From positions 35,198,494-35,262,493 of the forward strand of contig NC_063152.1 in the NCBI RefSeq assembly GCF_020921035.1: DNA of 64,000 bases, given 5' to 3'. Shown here in pieces: positions 38,001-49,574 of the stretch. Both the position numbers and the translations under genes were made by a program. The stretch's first letter is position 1. The number at the start of each line of letters is the position of its first letter. This DNA comes from Rhodamnia argentea (taxonomy: Eukaryota; Streptophyta; Magnoliopsida; Myrtales; Myrtaceae). The notes beneath the pieces are model-generated. The model searched no databases. It had not been told where the DNA came from and was given only the letters and a program-made list of their open reading frames with translations.

Positions 38001-40471
38001 CTCATTAAAGGATTTTGTTGGAAGCGTGCAGAAAAAGCCTAATACCTTTATCAAATAATCAGCGATCAATGTCAGCATATATCGAGTACCTACTCTTGAA
38101 GGAACCGGAGACGGGCCTATACATCCGAATGAATATGTTCAACCTTTTTGTTTGGTCGACTGAATAGTTGTACTGAATTAATCCGGCATTGCTTCCCAAA
38201 TATGCAGTGCTCACACAAGTCCAGCTTCCCTATCTTCTTACCCTTCAACAACCCCTCTCACTTAGCATCGCTATCCTCACTCGTGTGTCCCAAACACATA
38301 CGCCATAACTGAGTCAAGTCAGAGTATCACCTATCTAATGAAACTCCAGCAACTCTTGTCACGATTTCTCCCAGAAAATGATGGGGAGAATTTACTTCCT
38401 TTCCCTTCATCACCGGCATGGCACCTCAAGAGATCTTTAGTACTCCACTACGATGTACTTACAACCGATGTCATCGAGTGTCCCCAAAGAGGCATGTACC
38501 AAATGAAGGTGGGTCCAACTCCTTGATGAACTTAGATTTTTTAGGCTCCCTCTTGGTTTTTTCCCGATGTAGGTTTTGGGCTTCTACTGCACGTTCCCAA
38601 CATATTCTATTGTCAAATACTTGGAATAAAACATGATTTTCAAGCATGTTTCCTTGTTTTATATCTTGTAAGTTTGGCCTTAGTCACGATTCAAGTCAAG
38701 CCAGTCAGAATAAATGCTCTTTATTTTTCTTTTTGGATATTACAACTACCTATTTGAACTGAAAAACTTTTGCATGCATACCGCTTCTTTCGTAATATTT
38801 TCGTTCTTGTATCCTTATGTAGGGAGAGATGGCTTAACTCACAACATGTTGAATGATATCCATAATCACTGGAGGCGTGCTGAGGCAGTCAGGGTTAAAT
38901 GTATGGGTCTCCCGACAGTTGATATGAAAAATGTTTGCTTCCAGCTGGAGGTATTTTGTGTTTCACTCTATTTTTTTTTTTTTTTGGTTGAATTGGATCT
39001 TTCTTTCTTGACAGTGATTTGTTGTGCACTGGTTTCTTTCTGTTTCCTGTAGATCATCTGGGTGATTTCTTGTTCTTGGTGCTTGAACTTCTTTACCATG
39101 TTTATGGTGAAATTTGGCATAAACCATTCACTATGTAAGAAGTGGCGCGTAGATGTTCATTATTTTATATATAATTGCTATTGTACCCTTGTTAAGTATA
39201 GGATCTTCTAATGTGAGTCTCTTGTTTTCTTGGCCAAAATTCTAATGCAAGTTGAATGTGCATTTTTCAGGATAAAACCTTTGGAAAGATTATTCATAGA
39301 CATGGTGGTCAGCTTGTTTTGTACAGAGGTAGAAACTATAGTTCCAAGAGAAGGCCTGCAATACCATTAATGTTGTGGAAACCCCATGAACCTATATATC
39401 CCAGGTTGATCAAAACCACGATCGAGGGCCTGAGCATCGAAGAAACCAAGGAAATGAGGAAAAAAGGACTAGCTGTGCCTGCTCTAACAAAACTCGGTGC
39501 ATCTTTATTCTCATATTTTCTTGGTTTGTTGGACCATTGTAAATGCTGTTTCTGAGTCATTTTGCAAATGCAGCCAAAAACGGGTACTATGGCAGTCTGG
39601 TACCAATGGTCAGGGATGCATTTCTCACCAATGAGCTCATTCGGATAGACTGCCGGGGACTTGAGAAAAGTGATTATAAGAAAATAGGCTGCAAACTTAG
39701 GGTAAATTTTGTTGTCCATCTCCCTTATCAGTTCCAGTTCCAGTTCCTTACATTTTTCTCGCGTTTTATTTAAGTCTCTATGTGTTATAAGTTTAATATA
39801 TATTATCTTTATAGAAATATGTCACATCTTATGCTAAATGATTCTGCTAGTGGCTATTCTACTGCATTTAGCAAGAAATAGGATATGAATGAAACAAATA
39901 GTATATGAATGATGCCCTTCTAATGTGTAGCTTCTGATTATCGCAGTATAGCACTTGTGTTTCTTTTTCTTTTTTTTTCCTTGGCTTATAGTGCTTATCC
40001 TTCATCAGATGGAAAGTGTATCGAATACTTGCTTGACGGTATATTCAGCTATGCAAATAGCAGGGTATCATTTAATGGTGTATGTTCCTATTTGATAAGA
40101 GGAAGTCTCCTCAGTACTAGTTTTGAGGAGCTTTCTCCACCTTGTCTTCTTTATTGCTGCTATCATCTGGACAAACGGATGATAGCAATGTCATGCGTGT
40201 GGACAGTATAATACGTTGGCAATAATGTTCCACCTTTTTGTTCATGTAGGACCTAGTTCCTTGCATCCTTGTAACATTTGAGAAGGAACAGATTGTCGTA
40301 TGGAGAGGGCAGGACTATAAGCCTCTGGAGGATGTACAGTTCCCTATGGATTGGGATGAAAGTCCAAACGGCACATTACTTGTTGGTGTTGAGGATGTTC
40401 GTAGCTCGGATAGCAGCAGTAACAAGCAGTGGTTGAGCTCGAGTGACGATGAGGAGTCGTCGGTTTCCTGA
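35059..40471 (+). CDS. mCSF1: Mitochondrial CAF-like group II intron splicing factor (two CRM domains)
   Basis: Five exons: 35059-35620, 38823-38950, 39271-39496, 39574-39701 and 40250-40471, giving 421 aa with GT-AG introns. The CRM fold binds RNA, and this family assists splicing of group II introns in organelles. The N-terminus is rich in Arg/Ser/Leu with no acidic residues at first, as expected for a mitochondrial presequence. The family block [13 protein letters not shown] and [16 protein letters not shown] follow. CRM domain 1 spans exons 2-3 ([19 protein letters not shown] to LVLYRGRNY). CRM domain 2 spans exons 4-5 ([39 protein letters not shown]). The last about 50 residues are acidic and Ser-rich. 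The assignment to the mitochondrial rather than the chloroplast CAF1/CAF2 subgroup rests on overall resemblance and short length. Intron 1 (3.2 kb) hosts two transposon insertions. Confidence 0.9.
36450..36454. repeat. Target-site duplication ATCAC of the TRIM (left copy; right copy 36745-36749)
   Basis: A perfect 5-bp repeat immediately outside both TRIM ends. Confidence 0.85.
36455..36744 (-). mobile_element. TRIM-like miniature LTR retrotransposon in intron 1 of the splicing factor
   Basis: Two 87-bp direct repeats (36455-36541 and 36658-36744) flank 116 bp. On the minus strand the repeats start TGTTGAAA, and the 5' copy ends TCTTTCA; the 3' copy has CG for the terminal CA. Next to the 5' LTR is TAATATCGGAGC, a 9-of-12 match to the usual tRNA-iMet primer site TGGTATCAGAGC. 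Just before the 3' LTR is a polypurine tract (TTGAGGGGGAG). The host 5-mer ATCAC is duplicated exactly on both sides (36450-36454 and 36745-36749). No coding sequence is present, so this is a terminal-repeat retrotransposon in miniature. Confidence 0.88.
37870..38650 (-). pseudogene. Decayed Copia gag-protease-integrase fragment in intron 1
   Basis: Minus-strand translations in shifting frames contain the block before the Copia pre-integrase domain (VMKGKE, then TRVAGVS). They also hold the pre-integrase zinc region ([12 protein letters not shown], then [19 protein letters not shown]) and the start of integrase (KVEHIHSDV, then FFLHTK-like residues near 38040-37980). Stops and frame shifts are frequent, and no LTRs were seen around it. 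It is antisense to the host gene. It comes from a different Copia lineage than the element at 25370-31348, judging by the pre-integrase sequence. Confidence 0.75.
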
Positions 40472-42330
40472 GTTTTACTCAGCAGAGCCAGCTGTGCATT
40501 TGCTGAATTAGATTAAGTTTGTACTGGGAATGGTAAGTTCAGAAGGCAAAGTTGCTTGCAAGGACTCAAAGAGACGCTTTCCAGGAAACTTCCGGGAGAG
40601 GTCTCAAGCGATTACTGATTTGCTCAATCTCGGTTCTAGAGGAAAACGACAGGACCGGAAATGATGGATCGAACTATTGGAACTAGGCTTCTCCCAATTC
40701 AAAATCATGGGCATGGTTGGGGGTATGGGCTTCTAATCCCAGCGAGCACTCTATGATTTTGAACAACCAAGGGATTAGTTCTGGGCTCTGGTCCAAAAGA
40801 AAAGATGCCCAGACATCTCAACCGTCAGTTTCGGCAGACAGCGTCAGGAAACTCGTTAGACTGCGTTGATTCTAGAGCTTGTCGAAAGAGCCCTTAAAAC
40901 TGTTTATTATAATGTTCATCTGTTGCCGAGTCGCCCTCACGTAAAGAGAAGAGAACTGAATTCCGGGACGACGTCGCCCTAGTTCTCATCGAGCAGCCAC
41001 AAAGGGGTGTGAAAAGTGCGAAATGCGCGCGATCTGTAGGAAGGTGAAGACCGTCCGTCTTTCAACCCAAAATAAAAGAAGGGACCGTCCATCCGATTCC
41101 GTCTCCAAGGGGACGGGGTAGTGAATCCTTTGACGTAACTCTCTCTCCAAATTCGTTCGTTCATTTCGTCGAAAACGAATGAAAAGAACAGTACACAGAT
41201 GACCCCTTCCTTTTTCTCGCGTTGATGGCCCCTTCCTTCGCCAGAGCAAAACGTGTTTATGTCTGAAGGAACTTGGTGGACCCTTCATGTCGTGTCGGCC
41301 GCCTTCCGGGACGCTAGAAAGGGAAATTGACGGACAAGTATCAAAGAAAGAAGGGATTAGAGGGTGAGGCCAGCATCGTGTACGGTAATGATAATGCCAC
41401 AACTTTCGATCACAGGGCTTTGGAAAGTAAAGCCACGCTTTTGCGGTGTTGGATAACTTGGATCCCCACCAAAACGTCATGGTTGACCCTCGTTTTAGTG
41501 ACGTGTTTTCAATCGCGATGTGAACGGTGGGGCTTCGTTTTGCTCTCTCTGCTGCAAGATAAAACGCGTGTCGTCTTATGCCGACTGGGGACGTGTCGGG
41601 GTTCGCGCTTGCGCTGGAGTGGAAGATAACCAGGAATGCCTTTTTTTTCTTTATTTTCGAGTGATTTTTTTTTCTCGTTTTAGGAAAAACCCAGTCTGCA
41701 TAAGAAGTTTCGTCTGCATAAAACCTTTGCTTCCATACACAAGCTATTCCGACTCGAAAAGTAACCTTGGGCAACCCATGGAGACGGGCTCGCAAAAAAA
41801 TGAATAATTTAAAAAATATTTTTTAAAAAAATTACTATTTATATCGCTTGGAATTATTATTGATAATGGTTCATGTTTGAATATTTGCACGGATGATAAA
41901 AGAAAATTCCCTGTTTAATTTCTGTAAGCGATAAAAATTATTATTTAAAAAAAACATTTTTCAAATGATCTATTTTCCATTGGACAAATGGATTTAGAAG
42001 AAAATTGTTTTTGTTTGGACAATGAAAAATTAATTTATATGGTTTTCATAAATTGGAAACGAGTTTAAATTGAGAGAAAATAATTTCACCTTCCACAAGA
42101 TCTAAGACGCAACTAACATTGCTCTGCCAATTTTTTTTTTACTCAGAAAAGGCATTTCCCACTTCCCAGGCAAGGATGCCAAAGATTGGGATCAACCCAC
42201 GGTCCGGTGGCCAGGCCAACTAAACTTTTCTCGGCCTTGGAAAAAATTTTCTCGGGAAAAAGTCCAAGTGCACATGACAGTAAAAGAAACAGAGGCAGAT
42301 CCAATACGCTCTGCACATCCCAGAAAACAT

Positions 42331-42361
<31 letters not shown>

Positions 42362-42536
42362 GTACCCAGCATCCTTCACTTTGCCACATTTTCTCTCCCT
42401 TTCTACGAGTGATTCTTCCCCGACACCCACACACACACACACACTCTCTCCCTACCTGTCGTTCTTCGCTTTGCCACATTCTTCTCTGTCTTCTGTTTCT
42501 CGGTGTAAATCTTCCCGGTCTTTCTGAACTCTTCGA
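40472..42536. other. Intergenic region between splicing factor and LPEAT2
   Basis: The first few hundred bases are the 3' UTR of the splicing factor gene. From about 41800 to 42140 the sequence is AT-rich. A 269-codon minus-strand frame (41795-40986) is open but shows no family signature and is not accepted as a gene. The last about 250 bases form the LPEAT2 leader. Confidence 0.5.
42332..42362 (+). repeat. (CT)n microsatellite in the LPEAT2 leader
   Basis: About 15 CT units, followed by an (AC)n run near 42427-42443 and further pyrimidine-rich sequence, lie within 210 bases of the start codon. They probably sit in the 5' UTR. Confidence 0.85.
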
Positions 42537-44822
42537 ATGGCGAACCAAGATCTCGCCTCCCCTCTCCTCCCTCCTCGTCGACAACCGTCCGATCCTCCAC
42601 ACTCCGTCCTCACCATCCGCGATAATGGCGCGTCGACACACGACCAGAATGGGCGCTCCCCTTCCAAGCAAGACCCTCGGAAACACAAACCCAAAACCCA
42701 AAACCAACACCACAACAACAGTGATAATCACGTCCACAACAACACCCACTTGGAGAGGCCCAACCCCTTCGCGTTCTTGGGCTCCAGGAGCTTCTCCGTG
42801 CCAGCGGCGAGCACTGTCGACCCGTTCCTGAACCACACCGCGAAGGTCGATGGGGTCTACGAGGTGGTGAAGATTGTGTTGTGCTTGCCAATCGCCTTGG
42901 TGAGGCTTGTGGTTTTCGGGGTTTGCTTGTCGGTGGGGTTCGTTGGGACCAAACTGGCTCTTCTAGGTTGGAAGGATAAGGAGAATCCGATGCCCAGATG
43001 GAGGTGTCGGCTCATGTGGGTGACCCGGATTTGTGCCCGTTGTATTTTATTCTCCTTTGGGTGAGTTCGAATTTGCTTTTTGTTTTTGTTTTAATTTCTC
43101 TAGCTCTCTGGAATTTCGTTTTAGGTGTTACTTCAAGAACAAGAGTTCTTTTATGGTAGGGGTGAAAAATGTTTGAATCTTTAAGCTGATTGGTTTTTCC
43201 GGCTAGAATGTGGTAGATTGTACATTTAATCCCTTGTGGCCTAAGTGGCAGACTCGTCAAAATCTGCTGGACTCGGAAAATTTCGAACTCCGAATTGTGG
43301 GTGGTAACAGTTTGTGATCATTTGGAGTTTGGACAACTCCAGTTGTTTGAATATCTTTGATGGGTGATTGATTGCGTCTCACCCTTTGCAGCTACCAGTG
43401 GATAAGAAGAAAAGGAAAACCTGCTCCAAGGGAGACTGCTCCTATAGTCGTGTCAAACCACGTGTCATATATTGACCCGATCTTTTATTTTTATGAGTTG
43501 TTCCCTACCATGGTTGCTGCCGAGTCCCATGATTCCATACCCTTTGTCGGAACTATAATCAGAGCTATGCAGGTAATCTTGGAGCATTACATTGTGATTT
43601 TGATCTTTTCACATAATGTGTGGAAGTTGTAGTTGGTCTACCATAATTGTTTTCTTACTTAACAGTTCTTTTATGCTCTCAGGTGATATATGTCAATAGG
43701 TTCGTTCCTTCATCGAGGAAGAATGCGGTAAATGAAATAAAGGTAAAAAGATTCTGTCCTCCAAGAAACTTGGTTTGAGGTGACAATCTTTTGGACAATC
43801 CACTGATTTTTTGTAAAGAAGGATTATCAACTCAGTGCTGAGATAGTCTACTGCTTTTATTTCTCTTTTGTTCCAGTTGTTGTGCATTTTTTTAAACTCT
43901 ATGTTGTAAATCATTCAATGTCATGAAACAACTATTGTTTTGCATGCTCCCTCCATAAGGAGGACACATTGTGTTTAGTGCTCATTGTCAATCTGCATAC
44001 TCATATTGGAAAATTCTTTTTCTTTTGATATCTCCGGGATGATCAAATTCATTTTGAAAAATTGGACGTGTAAAAAAGAGTTATGGCCGTTTATGTCATA
44101 ATCTGATATTCTCTGTGGTTCATTCGTTTTCTGGATACTCATGGAAGTTGGGTACTTATGTTTCCTCACATTTCATTGTTTTGCCGATTCTATAGGCCTC
44201 TCAGTAGTTGGCCTGCCTGAATAGATGTGTTACAGAAAGAGTATGGTTGATCCTTTGGATCTATTTGTTTGCTTTGGATATTGCGAATTAGAACATGACT
44301 ATGTTTAGTCATTGCATCATAGTTCTTAGTGCAAATTTTCAAGGATTTCATGTGTAGAATATCACAGTAACTATAAGTCTTTGGTCTTTTAGTTGCTTTA
44401 CGAACTAAATTTGCATTCCTTTAGTCAATATTCAAGCTATTTGATACAGAAATGTGGTTTAGGGATCTAATTCTAAATACAGAGAAAGGCTTCCTGTGAT
44501 AGATATCCTCGGGTTCTGCTCTTTCCTGAGGGAACAACTACTAATGGAAGGGTCATTATTTCGTTTCAACTTGGTGCATTTATCCCTTCTTACCCGATTC
44601 AACCAGTAATTGTCCGTTATCCTCATGTACACTTTGATCAATCCTGGTAAGGCTCCTTTTCCTTTTGTAACTGTGTCCCTGGTGCTGTTTGCGATATTTA
44701 TCATTCAAATTAACTCTGGTTGGCTTTTGATTTTATTTCTTCTTGATTGTGCACAGGGGAAATGTCTCCTTGGCAAAGCTCATGTTCAGGATGTTCACCC
44801 AGTTTCACAATTTCATGGAGGT

Positions 44823-44877
<55 letters not shown>

Positions 44878-47800
44878 TATTCATGATAAGTTCCGTTTGT
44901 GGTCACTGAAATTGAGTGGAATTTGCAATTAGTTCACTGAAATTTGATGTCGATCACTCGATGTACTAACTTTTGATTTCTTTTGGCAATTATGCACTTT
45001 GGTCAGAACCAGTCTTTTTTCAAGCAACTTCTGACCTGCTGGATACATGGTTTTTGAAGATGTCATGTCATTGCTAAATTTGCGGTTCACAATAAAATTG
45101 GCCGGATTCTGGCCAAAATGCATCGAGTGAAAGAATTGAAAGTTTAGTGTATTTGGCGATTTAAATCAAAGTCAGTGCGTAGTAGTTGTAAATATCACTT
45201 AAAGTTTAGTGATGACCTGTGTAATTTACCTGTTCTTTTGTGGTCAGGGGAGGAAAAAGGGTAGGGGTTTGAACTTTGTTTCAACATTTTTGGCACTTTA
45301 TCTTTGTTGCCATGTTTGAGGAAAGAAATGACTGCTTAGATGATGCCAAGGCAACATGGCGGTGGTTCATTCAGTTCTTAGGTGTGGGATTCATGTTTTC
45401 ATAGATATATCAGCTTCTCAAACTTCTCAAACACCAAGAGGTGTTTCTGATTTATTTCAATATTTTCTGCTACCTTCTTCAGTAAGTATTGTTACCACGT
45501 GGGTAATTTCATTACGGAAAATTAAGTCTTATCGACACTGGTAATGGTGTAGGTTTATTTTCTGTTTATACTTGCCAGCTGAAGTAGTAGACCTTGTAAC
45601 TTATTTTTCAGTTTTCATTGATGTCTCTTGGATTTTATCAGGTGGAATACCTTCCCGTCCTTTATCCGCTTGAGGACCCAAAAGAAACTGCTGTCCATTT
45701 TGCAAAGAGAGTGAGTATATACGTATTATAATTTTCCTTGTACTTGTCTTGACGAATAAGAGATCTCAGGAAGTAGCTCCCAGATAGTGATATACAGCAA
45801 TGGAACAATTCGGGAATTTGAGAATGTTAGACTAGGGTAGCATTTTTTTTTTTTATTGCGTCTTTTCTCTGTCTTAATAATTTAAATTTGTCTCTGATAT
45901 TTGTAGGCTGGCCATGCTATTGCGACAGCGCTAAACGTCACCCAAACATCCCATTCTTATGGGGACGTGATGCTTCTTATGAAAGCTTCCGAGTCAAAGC
46001 AGGTTAGTCTATAGTCTGATTTATTGGCAATATAAACTTTACAACGAGAGTAGAAGCTCCAAAAACTTACATAATCTAGGTGGTCTCTCTTGGTGCATAA
46101 ATTTGATTACATTTGTCTTCTGAATCTTGTGAAAGGAGGAAACTAACAGATTGTTTGTGCGGTGTGTTCACTTTAAACATATACAATAGAAATCAAGATA
46201 GACTCCCGGAAGAATTATGGAATATTATCTTTGATTTGTTAATTTCAATGGCATCTTAGTTGTGCGTGTAAGAGATGAGATTAGAGTGTTCAAAGCCAGT
46301 CATCCCCACGTTTGTTTTTCAAATGTTCGTTTCACATGATGCAGGAGAAGCCTTCAAGTTATATTGTTGAAATGGCACAGGTGGAATCTGTAAGTTCTTA
46401 AATGTGATGATATTCTCTCTCTCTCTTCTATTTCTTATAAATAAGTCATCCTATGCTTGCAAGTTGAGAAGCCACTAAGTTGTTTTGATTCTGCTTGTAT
46501 GGATAGTCATTACATCTGCATCTTCAGTAAACAGGAGCTACAGCATTAGCATCTGCATTTTTCCTCGATGAAATGATTCTTGTATAATGCTAAAGCGGGG
46601 AAAATTTTGGATTGTTGTTTTATTGTTATCAACTTCGATTTTGGAAGGTGATCCTTTGACCAGTTTTTATAATTTTGTATCATATGAGCTTCTATTGTGT
46701 ATAGTAACCATTAAAAGGTGCTGTTAGAGAGGCAGAGACAAAAGCATAGGTCTTCTTTAGGCCAAATAGCAAAAGAAAAAAAAGTTATGATTTATCATTT
46801 TTTCAGTTTTATCCCCATCTCTCTGCTTTTATCAATATAAGTCCTCAGCTTTGGAAAGCATATCAATTCTATTACTAGGTTAGACTCCCTCCGTGAATTG
46901 TCTTGTAATTACCATTTTTTCCTATTTAGTCTTAAATATCCATAAAATTCAACTAAGACCATATTTTTTAAAAGCCGAACTTTTCATTTTTTCTTCATAC
47001 AAAAAATTTAAGTACTTTTAATTATTGAAAATTTATACATTGGAAAAGGGTTGATATGAAGCCAGATAAATATTGTCCCTTGAATTTTGCATTGGTTGAA
47101 TTATTCTCTCTTAAATATTTCCCTTGAATCATGGGATAAATAAATCTCCTTTCTTCAGATTTAAATTAATATCCTTCTTTTAGCATAGGTAGGCAATAAG
47201 TGATAGAGAATGTTTTTCCTAGAACAGTCTTGCTGCCACATTGAAAATCAAAAAGAGGGGATCCTACATATAAACAAAAAAGAAAAAGAAGACAAAATCG
47301 AAAATTGGAAAGGAATCTAACAAAACATTTTCTCTTACGAATGGTGTTAAAAGACTAGGATAGATTTGAAACAAATTTGAAATTATGGGTATTTTTTCTG
47401 ATAGGATTAACAGGTCAGAATATAATCGAAAACCGAAAAAATGGTTGGGTTTATTTTGTCATTTGGTCTTTTCTTTATTATTCTGAAGGCATGACAGGTA
47501 TTAATGTTAGATGTTAATCCAGATTAAGACCCACAAGAAAGATCATGCATTTTGTTTGAAGCTAGACTGTAATTTTTCGTTGGTACTCTGTAGACAGGAC
47601 AGCTATTGTATGAGACGTTATCCATATGAATTTATTCTCATTTTTTTTAACATTATTGGTCTTGATGGATTATTTAACTTACATAAAATTTTTTCCTCTT
47701 GTTTCAGTTCTTCCATTTGAGCAGCATGGAAGCCGTTGACTTGCTGGAAAAGTTTCTGTCGATGTATCCAGACTCAAGGTACTCTTGCCCATTTGCTGAA

Positions 47801-49574
47801 AATATTTAATGCCCTAGCACCTTGCCTCTTTCAAGGTTTTAGCAAAGGCTATATTCTATATATTCAAGCTGTAGGTTCTCTGTCTGGTAGAAATGTTCAC
47901 TTTTCTTTTAGTTTGCTTATTAGTAGGAATGATGCACGATAGGTTATTGTCCATGTGAGGCTGCTTTTGCAACATCATGTGAGAAACTCCTCCCTCCTTG
48001 GTGTGATATTTGCCTTTCGGCATGAGAATGTTTATCGTTCTGGTGTCAAGGTCAATTCCTGTGGATTCCTTATCTTGCAAATAAGCTCTTTTTTGGTTTT
48101 GGGCTCTTTAATTTTTCTTGGTGCCGCCTTTGTAGAGTGCACTATTGCTTTATTTCTCTTTAAACATAAGACCACAACTATTTAGTGACTACAATTCTGG
48201 TCAATAATGTGACAAAATGAAACAGAAAACATGGCTAAGATGTTGAGATGAGTGTATTCTCTTTGCTTGTCATATTATTGTAAGGTTTTTGCGACCTGAA
48301 CGTTTAGTGTTCTCTTTCAGTGGGCGTGTGTCAATGGATGGCTTTTTGAGGGGTCTGAGACTGAGAGCTTCTACTCTTTCTGAAGAGGTTAGTGATCCCT
48401 AAGTTAAGCCTTTCTTCATAGCCAGACTGATGCTCCAGAGTTAAGCGCTTGGCGCTTGCCTCTCTGCTCATTGCTCATTTCATCTTTTTATGCACATGGA
48501 ATTTTCAGATTTTTAAAGTTTTGCTTGCTTGTCCCATCCCCCTTGCAAAAATGTTAGATTTAAAACCTGTTAAAATACATGGCATGACATTCATGGCTTA
48601 TCGAGTTTCCAGAAATTTGTTTTGTTTAGTAATATGAATGTATTCTATAATTGTGCTTGAGCAAAGTTTTCTAGTGCTGGTTTCGGTCACTTTCCCTACT
48701 TTTAGACCGTGAAATTGGGAAAACATTAGCAAAGTGAAACTAGACTCAGATTTATCTTGTAAGTTGATTATTGTTCTTCCATTGTCTTCATTTTAAGTAA
48801 GAATATTTTGGATGACAGATATTTAGGTTCCTTGACGTGGATAATTACAGAACAATCACATTCAAGCAGGTAATCTTCCCTTTGAGTTTTGATAGCAATC
48901 ACACCTTCCTCTAAAACTGAGGGAAGTGATCAGCAGATGCTAGGTTAAACTATGTTTATAAATTTGTCTAGGGACTTGGCTTTTGGTGCTGTTCTTGTTG
49001 AAATTTGAACGAAATGATTTGTTACTGTGTTTGCAGTTTTTATTCGGGTCAGCTCACGTTATGAAGCAACCGTTATTTAGAGAAGCCTGCCAACTGGCAG
49101 TTCGGGAATGTGATGTAGGAGGCAGAGGTTACATCTCAGAGGAACAAGTGGGCCTTTCTTTTCCAACCCTTATACAATTTCAGTAGTCTTCTTTTTCAAA
49201 TAAAACCTTCTCCTTTAATCTTTGGTTTCTTGTTGCTTCTGAAACAGTTGGAAGATAGCCTTAGAGCAACCATGATGAATATGAGCAAGGAAGAAGTAAC
49301 AGACCCGCACTCTGATGTTTGTTTTGGGTTATTTAGAAATGCTAATCAGCAAATAAATATGTCGAAACAGATTTGTTGATAAGTTTGCGTCGTGTTCTTG
49401 CAGATTCATGAACTGTTCGAATTGTTTGATGAGGATGGTGATGGAAGGGTGAGCAAGGACGACTTCGTGTCCTGCTTAAGAAGAAACCCGCTCCTAATTG
49501 CACTGTTCTCTCATTGTTTACAGCACGATGATTCATTAGAAGACAGCGACCGGACACCAGATGAGATTGTTTGA
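42537..49574 (+). CDS. LPEAT2: Lysophospholipid acyltransferase LPEAT2 with EF hand
   Basis: Fourteen exons: 42537-43060, 43392-43572, 43683-43742, 44483-44646, 44757-44820, 45642-45710, 45907-46002, 46345-46389, 47708-47778, 48321-48387, 48819-48869, 49037-49147, 49248-49295 and 49404-49574. They give 573 aa with all introns GT-AG. The enzyme acylates lysophosphatidylethanolamine (and related lysolipids) with acyl-CoA at the ER. The N-terminal about 90 residues are hydrophilic and His/Asn/Pro-rich. A hydrophobic stretch (about 115-145) probably anchors the protein in the membrane. The PlsC catalytic motif is NHVSYID (197-203), and the second motif FPEGTTTNG lies in exon 4. The C-terminal third holds EF-hand-like segments: a degenerate one around residues 453-465, and a canonical loop DEDGDGRVSKDD (526-537). 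Exon 2 starts with a split Gly codon, which confirms the junction. Confidence 0.95.
44825..44874 (+). repeat. (TC)25 microsatellite next to the exon 5 splice donor of LPEAT2
   Basis: Fifty bases of perfect TC repeat begin four bases after the exon 5/intron 5 boundary (44820/44821). The donor reads GTGATC, so the repeat takes over the +5 and +6 positions. Confidence 0.9.
46759..47476. mobile_element. Possible MITE in LPEAT2 intron 8
   Basis: The left end GGCCAAATAGCAAAAGAA resembles the reverse complement of the right end (GACCAAATGACAAAATAA), matching at about 14 of 18 positions. The 700 bp between are AT-rich and non-coding. No target duplication was established, so this is tentative. Confidence 0.35.

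Noticed and set aside
39957..40211. 84-codon + strand frame in the last intron of the splicing factor
   Set aside because: The flanking exons join directly into the conserved [13 protein letters not shown] sequence; the frame is intronic.
40986..41795. 269-codon open frame on the minus strand between the splicing factor and LPEAT2
   Set aside because: It has no recognisable domain, its composition is biased by poly-A/T runs, and there is no supporting context. Chance openness is more likely.
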